NCBI GenBank assembly: GCA_900549015.1
Contig: URMH01000009.1
Span: forward strand, 1-64,000
DNA length: 64,000 nucleotides
From: an uncultured Blautia sp.
GTDB lineage: Bacteria > Bacillota > Clostridia > Lachnospirales > Lachnospiraceae
Direction of reading: 5' to 3'
Shown: positions 16,571-24,178 of the stretch, piece by piece
Position numbering within the stretch: position 1 is the stretch's first letter
Layout: each line of letters starts with the position of its first letter
Notes under the pieces: generated by a model
The model's input: the letters and a program-made list of their open reading frames with translations, nothing else
Databases searched by the model: none
Told to the model about the DNA's origin: nothing
Position numbers and translations under genes: made by a program

Positions 16571-16592
16571 GTTATATATACCTTTTGATAGC

Positions 16593-17270
16593 TTAACAGT
16601 TTGTCATATTTTTTCCAGCGCCGGTAAGTCCCTCAAAATCCTTAATAAAGTCTTCTACTGCTGCTGTAATTGCCTGATTTTTCACAAGACCTTCAATTAC
16701 ATCCGGTGCAATCGTAGCCGCTCCGATTCCATATTCGCAAAGCTCCAGAACCTGCTGAGAATTTTTAAAACTTGCAGCTAAAACTTTTGTACTGAGATTA
16801 TTATTTTCAAAAATATCCTGAATCTCTTTTGTTACCTGAATGCCATTAAATCCCATATTATCAATACGGTTAATATACGGAGCTGCATAGGAAGCGCCGC
16901 ATTGTGCTGCTAAAAATGCCTGCATAGGTGTATATATGGCCGTTGCAGTAATAAGAATGCCTTCTTTATGAAGTTGTTTCATTGCCTTAAAGCCTTCTCT
17001 CACAGCCGGTATCTTTACAAACGTATTCTTTCCCAGTTCCTCGGTAATGCGATGAGCCTCCTGTACCATACCCTCCGCATCTCTTGAAACTGCCTGCACA
17101 TGAAGTTCTCCTTCCATCCCTATAAATTCCCGGATTTCTTTTAAAACCTCATATGGACTTCTTCCACTCTTCGCCAGAATAGAAGGATTTGTAGTTACTC
17201 CTTCTACAGGATAAAACTCATAAATTTCTTTAATCAAATCGATATGTGCATCATCGATAATCAGTTTCAT
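16593..17270 (-). CDS. Fructose-6-phosphate aldolase / transaldolase family (Fsa/TalC)
   Basis: A 225-residue class I aldolase of the small transaldolase family, which either cleaves fructose-6-phosphate to dihydroxyacetone and glyceraldehyde-3-phosphate or acts as transaldolase. Motifs: VEGVTTNPSIL at the start of the barrel and FVKIPA with the Schiff-base Lys. Start chosen at ATG 17270, which has GAGGAGAAAGG upstream; the frame is open 26 codons further, but without support. It forms a single-gene unit closed by the terminator at 16523. Confidence 0.88.
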   Translation of the reverse strand: MKLIIDDAHIDLIKEIYEFYPVEGVTTNPSILAKSGRSPYEVLKEIREFIGMEGELHVQAVSRDAEGMVQEAHRITEELGKNTFVKIPAVREGFKAMKQLHKEGILITATAIYTPMQAFLAAQCGASYAAPYINRIDNMGFNGIQVTKEIQDIFENNNLSTKVLAASFKNSQQVLELCEYGIGAATIAPDVIEGLVKNQAITAAVEDFIKDFEGLTGAGKNMTNC

Positions 17271-17380
17271 ATACCTTTCTCCTCTTTCTTCAATATCTCT
17301 TTTATTTCTCCCATAATAGCACTCTATTTCTTTTTTGACAATACGCAAAAATCACTCTATGTCCATTCACTTTTTCTTTA

Positions 17381-17472
17381 TTGCATTATTCATCTATGTG
17401 TGTTATGATACCCTCATCAGTTTGAAACGCTCCCGTACACAAAGGCTATTGTGTGCAGGAGCGTTTTTATTT
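17381..17472 (+). ncRNA. Candidate small RNA: promoter plus terminator without a gene
   Basis: A promoter (TTGCAT 17381-17386, 17-base spacer, TATGAT 17404-17409) is followed within about 15 bases by a 16-pair hairpin with one interruption (17425-17441 with 17450-17466) and a T-rich tail. The transcript would be about 60 bases, nearly all hairpin. It could instead be the leftover 3' end of a rightward unit lost in the rearrangement at 17467. Confidence 0.35.
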
Positions 17473-17913
17473 TTTAATAAAATGAGAATAAGGAGATAGT
17501 ACAATAATACTGATAATCGGGGAAAGTCCGGTAGCAAAGATGGAACCGAAAATTCCCATACTAAGTGGAAAAATAAAAATATAATCCAAAATTACATTAG
17601 ATATACTACCTGTTATCATAGCCGCCATAGAAAGAGCCGGATTTCCATCATTTCGTACAAAACATTGAAGAAGATTATTTGTAAAAAATGCAGGGGCAAA
17701 AAGAAGCATTACTTTTGAATAGGTATTCGTCAAGGCAAACATGGTATCGTCAGCACCCAGAATACGAACAAGAGATTCCGATAAAAAAACTCCAACAAAA
17801 AAGAACAAAGCAGAGGCAATGAAAGTCAGGTATGCGGCATTTGTAAAAATCTGGTTATTTTTCATAAATCCTTTTTTTGCAAGATTTGTCTGTTTTTTCT
17901 TTCTATTTGGCAT
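17467..17913 (-). pseudogene. MATE exporter, internal N-terminal fragment
   Basis: About 130 residues correspond to roughly helices 3-6 of a MATE transporter (SESLVRILGADDTMFALTNTYSKVM is followed by FVRNDGNPALSMAAMITGSISNVILDYIFIFPLSMG). The first 90 or so residues of a normal MATE protein are absent upstream. The frame stops just after helix 6, at ...LSPYSHFIKK. The missing second half is found on the other strand at 23425-24108, starting at the matching point of the family alignment. The fragment therefore appears to be one half of a gene broken by a rearrangement, and is not expected to function. Confidence 0.75.
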
Positions 17914-17934
17914 GAACTCCCGGTTAACCTGCTT

Positions 17935-17940
17935 TATAAT
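17935..17940 (+). promoter_or_regulatory. Likely -10 box for the 23-codon peptide gene
   Basis: A perfect TATAAT lies 34 bases before ATG 17974. The -35 region (TTGGCA at 17908, 21-base spacing, or ATGAAC at 17 bases) is poor, so activation or an unusual promoter is possible. Confidence 0.4.
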
Positions 17941-17973
17941 ACAGCCATAAGATAAAGAAAGGAGGAACAGACA

Positions 17974-18045
17974 ATGAAAAGATTTAAAGCTTATATCGAA
18001 TATGTAATGAATTTTTATGCCAACTATTACAGATTTTACCGGTAA
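17974..18045 (+). CDS. 23-aa aromatic-rich small peptide
   Basis: A very short gene with an excellent ribosome site (AAAGGAGG eight bases before ATG). The product begins MKRFKAYIEYVMNFY and ends YYRFYR: nine of 23 residues are Phe or Tyr and six are Lys or Arg, so it is cationic and aromatic. Downstream come a hairpin (18047-18090), a small stem (18041-18058 region of the next 100 bases) and a strong terminator (18203-18250). This resembles an amino-acid-responsive leader peptide with attenuator, but no rightward gene follows. It could also be a small membrane-active peptide. I do not recognise a family. Confidence 0.5.
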   Translation: MKRFKAYIEYVMNFYANYYRFYR

Positions 18046-18046
18046 G

Positions 18047-18090
18047 TGCAAAATATGGCTTCCGGATATAACCCGGAATCTGTATTTGCA
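18047..18090 (+). ncRNA. Structured RNA downstream of the 23-codon gene
   Basis: Outer arms TGCAAA (18047-18052) and TTTGCA (18085-18090) enclose a second stem TTCCGG/CCGGAA (18060-18065 with 18073-18078). The stem starts two bases after the stop codon of the small peptide. A further stem TCCTGT/ACAGGA lies at 18141-18158. The layout suggests a folded untranslated region between the peptide and the terminator. Confidence 0.4.
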
Positions 18091-18202
18091 GTTCATGTAG
18101 ACCTTGTAATCAATAATTTCAGTATACGCTAGAATCCGTTTCCTGTACATGAACAGGATGCGTTAATATATAAACAAAATTTTACAGTTGGCAGACTTAG
18201 CC

Positions 18203-18250
18203 AAAAAGAACCGATATCAGTCTTGCAAAGACCTTGTATCGGTTCTTTTT
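18203..18250. terminator. Bidirectional terminator with internal stem
   Basis: AAAAAGAACCGATA (18203-18216) and TATCGGTTCTTTTT (18237-18250) are perfect over 14 bases. The loop contains a second small stem GTCTT-GCA-AAGAC. It can end both the rightward small-peptide transcript and the leftward sigma/anti-sigma operon. Confidence 0.75.
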
Positions 18251-18305
18251 GTATTTTCTCATTATCTAATTATGGGAGAATTTTTCTGTATCACCGAAAA
18301 AACTT

Positions 18306-19412
18306 TTATCCCCGCACTTCAAGCCATTGGTCAATGTTCCCAAAATGTACCGCCTGCAGGTTATCTACATCAACCAGTTGCGGGAAGCTGTTTCTGATGA
18401 TCAGGACACCGTTTTCCTTATCCTGTTTTTCTCCACCGCCAGCGATGCCTCCCATGGTCCTATCAAGTGTTAAAACCGTTCCATCTTTATAACGCACCTG
18501 GTCAATACTAGTTCTGGCATAAAGATCCATGCCATAGTCCGTACCTGCGTACTCAAATTTGTTTTTTTCATCTTCATACACCTTCATCGCTTCATCATAA
18601 TCAAGATATAATGACCATAAAAGGGGCGTTACTTCCATTTCTTTCACAGTGATTTCATAACCTCCAAAATCACATTTCCGGTTCACTTCCAGAGTTGTCG
18701 GAGGCTTTACTGCACCCAAGGTCCATTTAAAGTCCCATGTTCCATCTGTAATGACTGTCTTATCATAATCTTCTTCCTCCGTAAGATTCTTTAATGTGAT
18801 TTCTACTGTTTTATTACTCAGATCGTAATCACTGTCATAAGATATATAGGCGTTAAAATGTTTAAGATGTGCAGAATTTTGATCTGTTTTCAGTAATTCA
18901 TCCTGTCCTACCCCAGTGTTAAAGCTTCCAAATCTGTTATCGTCCACTGCATATACTTCTTTTCCATCGATCTTAAAATGTGTCATCTCCTCAAAAGAAG
19001 TATGATCAGTCATAGAAATACTGTCCTCTGTTTTCACTTCAAAAAAAACATACAGGAATCCCTGATCCTGAATAGAATCTGTCAGGGTAACCGTCACACC
19101 ATTTTGTGTTACAGACTGGTCTATATTCTGAATATAAGTTGATTCCTGCAGTGTCTCCTGCTGTTCCTCCGATGGATCCAGTCTTTTCACCAGGTAATCA
19201 TTCCATTTAAAGAACTCTTTTGCAGCCACAGTAACAGCCATACCAGTACAGATTACTGCTGCTGCAATCAATAATCGTCCACTGATTTTTTTTCTTTTGT
19301 ATTTTTTATCAACTGAATCCGCCTGTTCAATCTGTTTTAGTGTATCTTCAAATTTATTATGAAAATCCTGTGGTACTTCCGGTGCGATATTATTCCATTT
19401 CTTCTCTAACAT
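18306..19412 (-). CDS. DUF4179 membrane anti-sigma-like protein (pair 2)
   Basis: A 368-residue single-pass membrane protein with a cytoplasmic N-terminus (1-44), membrane helix (about 46-66) and large extracytoplasmic domain containing the DUF4179 pattern (VTQNGVTVTLTDSIQDQGFLYVFFEV). It overlaps the upstream sigma gene by seven bases and is the presumed anti-sigma factor. It is a paralogue of the protein at 4405-5679 but clearly diverged, so the two pairs should respond to different signals. The operon ends at the hairpin 18203-18250. Confidence 0.82.
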   Translation of the reverse strand: MLEKKWNNIAPEVPQDFHNKFEDTLKQIEQADSVDKKYKRKKISGRLLIAAAVICTGMAVTVAAKEFFKWNDYLVKRLDPSEEQQETLQESTYIQNIDQSVTQNGVTVTLTDSIQDQGFLYVFFEVKTEDSISMTDHTSFEEMTHFKIDGKEVYAVDDNRFGSFNTGVGQDELLKTDQNSAHLKHFNAYISYDSDYDLSNKTVEITLKNLTEEEDYDKTVITDGTWDFKWTLGAVKPPTTLEVNRKCDFGGYEITVKEMEVTPLLWSLYLDYDEAMKVYEDEKNKFEYAGTDYGMDLYARTSIDQVRYKDGTVLTLDRTMGGIAGGGEKQDKENGVLIIRNSFPQLVDVDNLQAVHFGNIDQWLEVRG

Positions 19413-19945
19413 GTCATTTTCCCCTTTCCTGTTATTCTCTTTAATTGCTTGCTATTTTTCCCAGTTGCCGGTCTTTTCTCTTCTTCGGATAACTGCACCT
19501 TCAAAAACTCTCTTGCACGTGAAAGTCTGCTTTTGATCGTTCCTTCCGGAATATCCAGAGCCTCACTGATCTCTTTCAATGAAAATCCTTCTAAATAATA
19601 CAATGTTACCAAAACCCTCAGATCCTCCGGAAGTTCCATAATCGCCATATACAGATGACTGTATCTGTCCTCCTCAGTCATTTTCATATTGTCCATATAT
19701 TCTTCATATGGAATAACATTTTTTCTTTTCCGAAGAATCCCTTTGCATTCATTGATCAATATCCTTGTGATCCATGTTCGGAAATATTTTTCTTTCTTTA
19801 AAGTGGGAAGTTTTTCATATGCCTTAAGAATTGTTTCCTGCACAGCATCCCCACAATCAGAGTCATTCTTCAGAATGGACTTTGATATATGATACATCAT
19901 GGCTTCTGCATCCCGAACCTCCTTAATAAATACATCTTTTGTCAT
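19406..19945 (-). CDS. ECF-type RNA polymerase sigma factor (pair 2)
   Basis: A 179-residue sigma-70 family factor with region 2 (GDAVQETILKAYEKLPTL, then YFRTWITRILINECK) and region 4 (LKEISEALDIPEGTIKSRLSRAREFL). AAGGAGA precedes ATG 19945. It resembles the factor at 5636-6199 in order and length, and each is coupled to its own DUF4179 gene. It lies in the rearranged 17.4-24.1 kb region. Confidence 0.88.
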   Translation of the reverse strand: MTKDVFIKEVRDAEAMMYHISKSILKNDSDCGDAVQETILKAYEKLPTLKKEKYFRTWITRILINECKGILRKRKNVIPYEEYMDNMKMTEEDRYSHLYMAIMELPEDLRVLVTLYYLEGFSLKEISEALDIPEGTIKSRLSRAREFLKVQLSEEEKRPATGKNSKQLKRITGKGKMTC

Positions 19946-20344
19946 AACTTTGTCTTCTCCTTTTGTCCAGCTGGATTACTACTCATGTTTACTTTTACAC
20001 CAATTAGATGCATCGGAAAGGAAATCGGTTCTCATAAAAGTATTTTTTTCCGTTGCCTCTTCCATTGCCAACGAAATATCCACTTTTTTTAATCTCTGTT
20101 CTGTTTGTGTTTTTTATGTAATTCCGTAATATATTCCTCAAGCTTCTCTTTGTCTTGCTCTTCACAGGCAACAAAAACAAAACACTGATTAGATCGATCC
20201 GATATGCTTTTACTGTTTTCTCACCCAGTTTCTCTGTATATGTGCAATAATTTCAGAAACGGTGCTAATTTATCCGATAGTTTCATTTTTACTCTCTTAC
20301 GTTTTTTACATTCTCCGTATTATACTACCATTTCACCAGAATAT
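19946..20344. other. Gene-poor stretch, possible gene relics
   Basis: No convincing gene. A leftward open frame of about 43 codons from roughly 20220 to a stop at 20089 has coding-like sequence (CFVFVACEEQDKEKLEEYITEL) but no start or ribosome site, and may be the tail of a lost gene. The promoter of the sigma operon should lie just upstream of 19945. The region is AT-rich and borders a transposase relic, in keeping with decay. Confidence 0.4.
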
Positions 20345-20715
20345 TTTCAGAAATTTTACAAACAAAAAGATGGACATAAGCAAGATCATACATGACAGAA
20401 GCACTCCTTGCATTGCCAATCAGATCCGGATTCGGATATTCATCAACGATGGATACCAGGTTGTGTTTTGTATATCAGCTGTCACAAGGGATGATGATAT
20501 GATCTTTGCTGTGAAATTCAGGCATAACCTGCCGGATCATGGAGACTGCCAGTTCCAGTTTAGACTCTTTTTTCTGCCACATACGATAACCAAGAGGAAC
20601 GGAAAGATGAGATACTTTATCCCCATTCCAGACAGGTACGCAGAGCATGACTCTCACAAAGCAGTGTCCATTCAGATAGTTGGAACCGTTGTGTGCGGCC
20701 CAGTATAGATAATAT
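20345..20715 (-). pseudogene. DDE transposase relic
   Basis: Leftward translation gives about 115 residues typical of a DDE transposase found in Lachnospiraceae: HNGSNYLNGHCFV, then CVPVWNGDKVSHLSVPLGYRMW, then SIVDEYPNPDLIGNARS. In the middle, after HIIIPCDS, a Trp codon has become TGA and the frame continues beyond it. Both ends are missing, and no terminal inverted repeats or flanking duplication were found. The longer rightward frame over the same place (20262-20708) is its shadow. Confidence 0.75.
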
Positions 20716-20809
20716 CAGCAGAAATAAGGTATCTGCTGTCGGAACAGAAAAAGTTTCAAAATAGATCAAAAAATATTGCTGAAATCTACCTATCAGTGTT
20801 TTTTCGCTG

Positions 20810-20900
20810 TATAATGTTTTTGCCGTACAGGGTCACTTTCCTTTGTAATGTTTTATGCCAAATTCATTATACATCAGGAAATCCTGTACGATATTTTTTT
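20810..20900 (+). ncRNA. Structured intergenic element, candidate small RNA
   Basis: TATAAT (20810-20815) is followed by a nested stem. CGTACAGG (20824-20831) pairs with CCTGTACG (20883-20890), then TTTCC with GGAAA, then TGTAATG with CATTATACA (imperfect), with small internal loops. ATATTTTTTT follows directly. Promoter, fold and T-run fit a short RNA of about 75 bases; no -35 box is evident. A decayed miniature element is the alternative. Confidence 0.4.
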
Positions 20901-20978
20901 ATAAAAAAGTTGTAAAGTGGTGTATTAAAAATAAAAGTACAGCCTTTCGATTCATTCAATTAGCTGTACTCTCATTTC

Positions 20979-22511
20979 TTATCTAGTTTTATGGTAGTAT
21001 TCTTCAGAATATTGCTCAGAAAAATCTTCAATATTCAGATGATGTAACGTTAAGAATTCATGTAAAGTATCATCAGATATCTCATCCAGGGAAAACTGTT
21101 TTAAGTGTCTTTGTTGAAATAATCATAAATCTGTCTACATTTGCATTTTGGCCATATTGATCTTCAAACCATGCGCAATGGTTATTCATTTGTCCCGCCT
21201 CATGTTTCGTGATTTCCTGACGGGTTCCGGACACCTCACTTTTGCATTCAAATAATAAATAATGATCATTCGAACCACACCAAAGATTATCAGGTGCCTT
21301 CCGAATTTCTTTATCTGGACGCTGGCTGACATAGCCAAGTAAAGCGCCAACATCTTTTAATGCAGCTTCAAATTTAACAGCTTCAATACCAAAAGACAAA
21401 TTATCTAATGTCGCATTAACTGACAAAAATAATTCACTATAATCTGAAAATTTTCGCATATATGTTCTGATATTATTTAGGCGGTCTTGGTGTATATAAG
21501 AAATTTTTGTATAATCAATTCCTGTACTCGGTTTTAAAAGCTGTGTATTTTTCTTAAATGCACTTTTTTGAATTTTAATCGATTCTGCAATACTTGTCGG
21601 ATATGTATATCTTGCTAATTGCTGTAAATACCAACCCTTTTCTGTGTCATCAACATTAAGCCCATCAATCAATCGCTGCATGGAAGAAATAGCATTCTCA
21701 TACTCACCTTCACAAAAAAATTGTTCTGCCTGCCGTTCTTTTAAAAGCCTGTCATATATCTGTGATTCTGCATTATCTTCTGCAATCGTATCCATTTCAG
21801 AAGCATAATATTCTTTCCAGCCTTCATCACGCACTAACATCTGCTTTATCAAAGAAAGTACAACTTTTATAGGGCTTTCAGTTTTATCTTCTTTCGCCAT
21901 GTCAGCAATTTCGATGCCAATGTCAATTTGTTTTCTCGTTTGTGGTGAAAAGAATTTATTAGTTGCAATACTCCGCATAAACCGAACCAATTCTGAGCCA
22001 ATTATTAAAATGGCACAATAATCTTTTTCACCACGGACACCTCTGCCAATACCCTGTTCAATTTTTTGAGCTATCCGTTTATTGATCAGTTCACTATTTG
22101 GACACGCCTGTTCTTCATATCGATCTGCCAAGCTATCAAAATATGGAAGGCTATCCATAATCAGTATTCGACAACTTTCATCAGGCAAGTCAATGCCATT
22201 ATATCTGTTATTAATTACAACGATTTTTGAAAAAATTCCCTTTTTTAACTTATCAAGTTCCTCAACAATATTTCCCGTAGTAGCCGTAATTGCTCCTAAA
22301 TTTTGATATTGTCTACAATTTTTTGTACTAGGCACCAATGCCACTATGCCAAATTTTGAAGGAGAGCTCTTGCAAAAATTAGTGACAATTAAATCATGAT
22401 CACAAGATTCTTCAACAAGCGATGGTATTATCAACATTTTTTCGCCAGACCATTTTTGTTCTTCGTTCCGCAACGGATTCTTCACAGCCTCTGGACTAAA
22501 CTCTAAGCCCT
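20979..22511 (-). pseudogene. Helicase-nuclease gene, C-terminal part (frameshifted)
   Basis: This is the second part of a gene that starts at 23414. It carries the second helicase lobe in XPD/DinG style (NRYNGIDLPDESCRILIMDSLP, then QGIGRGVRGEKDYCAIL with the arginine-finger motif), a charged helical middle and a C-terminal PD-(D/E)XK-like nuclease core (HYLLFECKSEV, about 60 residues from the end). Two frame errors are visible. One is a missing T in the T6 run at 22516-22521, where one extra base gives DSFFVKGLEFSPEAV. The other is one extra A near 21100, where its removal replaces the early stop at 21082 with about 40 coding codons ending at 20979. The changes cancel, giving an ancestral protein of 811 residues. 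Confidence 0.7.
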
Positions 22512-23414
22512 TTACAAAAAAGAATCATCCTGAGTTGTTGCAGACATTAAAATTCTATGCGTAGCATATGAAAAAGAGCCAAAAGTACGAATACTAACAT
22601 TATATGGAGAAATCTCAATTTTACTTCCGGATATGTAACAGCAATAATTTTCTATCTGATCACGCATAAGAGGCCACGTATAATATATTTGGCGGTTTTC
22701 CTGGGCAGCAGACAAAATCCTTAGCATTTCTGTTTTCTTATTATTCCAGCTCCAGTACGGAACTGCCATAAAAGTGTTATAATCCCCGGTCTGAATATCA
22801 AGCCAGCTTCCTTCCCCTTGTTCAATCATATCATCATTGAAAAGTGTCAGGATTTTCGAATAAATTTCAGGATTTTCACTTTTGCTTATTGAAATGGTAA
22901 AAGCACTTTTGATAGTGTCTATACAAGCGTGTGAATCATCCATAAGAACGGATCCTGTTTTTATATAGTTGTTGTCTGTTCCAAATACAGATCTTCCATT
23001 AAATATTTTCTGTACATGGGTAATAAGTATTTGGGAACCTGCAAGAAAATCATTTGGAATCTCGGCACTTTCACCAAATGTACAAAAGAGAATACCAAAT
23101 TTATCCGCTTCTGAACATACCTGCCTGACAAGATATTTATTAGGACATATATAAAGACATGGTCCTTCCTTTGAATTGAGTAAAGATTGAAGAAGCAGCA
23201 ATCCTACTAATGTTTTCCCTTCACCAGTATGCAATTTAATAATTAAATCCCTATCTGTACGTCGTTTTGTATACCACTCAGATAGAACAATTTCCTGTGC
23301 TGGACGAAGAGGACCAGCAACACTTTTTCGGTCTAAAGTTCCATATAGCTCAATGGGATTAGTTTTCGGTGTTATTGTTCTGCTTGCCAATTTTTTCTTA
23401 AAATCAATTGCCAT
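22512..23414 (-). pseudogene. Helicase-nuclease gene, N-terminal helicase part
   Basis: The first 300 residues of a superfamily 2 helicase: Walker A LHTGEGKTLVG (about 61-71), a DEAD-box variant MDDSH (about 158-162) and motif III LMSAT near the end. The frame stops at DDSFL because the following T-run is one base short. The whole protein (helicase plus C-terminal nuclease, about 811 residues when repaired) has the make-up of single-gene restriction or phage-defence helicase-nucleases; I cannot assign a named system. ATG 23414 has AAGGGAG. The start region overlaps the beginning of the inverted MATE fragment, so its original promoter may be lost or lie within that fragment. Confidence 0.72.
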
Positions 23415-23424
23415 TAAACTCCCT

Positions 23425-24108
23425 TATTTCCTAAAAGGTAAAAATCACTTTCATTTTATACGGAAATTTTCTTTGCAAAGAGTGAGCAATATTGTTTCCA
23501 ATGGAATTCCCCCTCTTGTAACAGAAGTCTCTTCCGGCGTTGTTATGTTTTTGTTTAATTTTATCATACTGCGTTTAAATGGAAATACAGGAGTTGCAGC
23601 CTTCGGTATTGTCTCTGTAATATCTCTCGTAGTAATTGCTATTTACACCGGATTATCCCAGGGGATACAGCCTATCCTCAGTTTAAATCATGGAGCCGGA
23701 AATAAGGAGAACGTAAACACTATAAGAACTTATGCTTTGACTACCGCTCTTCTTTTATCTGTTATTCTTTATTCTATTCTGTTTTTCGGCGCTGATTCTA
23801 TTGCGCTGATATTTAACAGCGAAAAAGATATGCTCCTTCAGGCACTTGCGATTCCTGGAATTCGCTTACATTTCCTAGTCTGTCCGTTTATCGGTTTTAA
23901 TCTTGTAACAGCTACGTACCTGATTTCCACTGAGCATCCTCGACCAGCACAGATTATTTCTGTATCAAGGGGAATTCTTGTCCTGATTCCTATGGCATTT
24001 CTTCTTTCTGCCATATTCGGACTTACGGGTGTCTGGTGTTCTTATCCGCTCACAGAAGCATCCGTCGCCATTATGGCATTTATTATATACAGAAAAACCA
24101 CCCGGTAA
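23425..24108 (+). pseudogene. MATE exporter, C-terminal fragment
   Basis: About 225 residues match the second half of a MATE transporter: GKNHFHFIRKFSL, then GIPPLVTEVSSGVVMFLFNFIIL (helix 7), then GLSQGIQPILSLNHGAGN (helices 8 and 9), to the normal C-terminus. The sequence begins where the fragment on the opposite strand at 17467-17913 ends, so both very likely come from one gene. No start codon or ribosome site supports expression; frame continuation to 23353 is antisense to the helicase start. The terminator at 24132 follows. Confidence 0.75.
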
Positions 24109-24131
24109 ATTTTTATATTTTAAGATAATCC

Positions 24132-24172
24132 AAGCTGCTGTTTTACACCTATTTTTCGTAAAACGGCAGCTT
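24132..24172. terminator. Bidirectional terminator
   Basis: AAGCTGCTGTTTTAC (24132-24146) pairs with GTAAAACGGCAGCTT (24158-24172) over 15 positions with one T-G wobble, between the MATE remnant and the convergent DUF5714-ArsC gene. Confidence 0.75.
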
Positions 24173-24178
24173 CATACG

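Noticed and set aside
20262..20708. 148-codon rightward frame in the accessory gap
   Set aside because: The leftward strand here encodes a clear transposase relic, so the rightward frame is its shadow.
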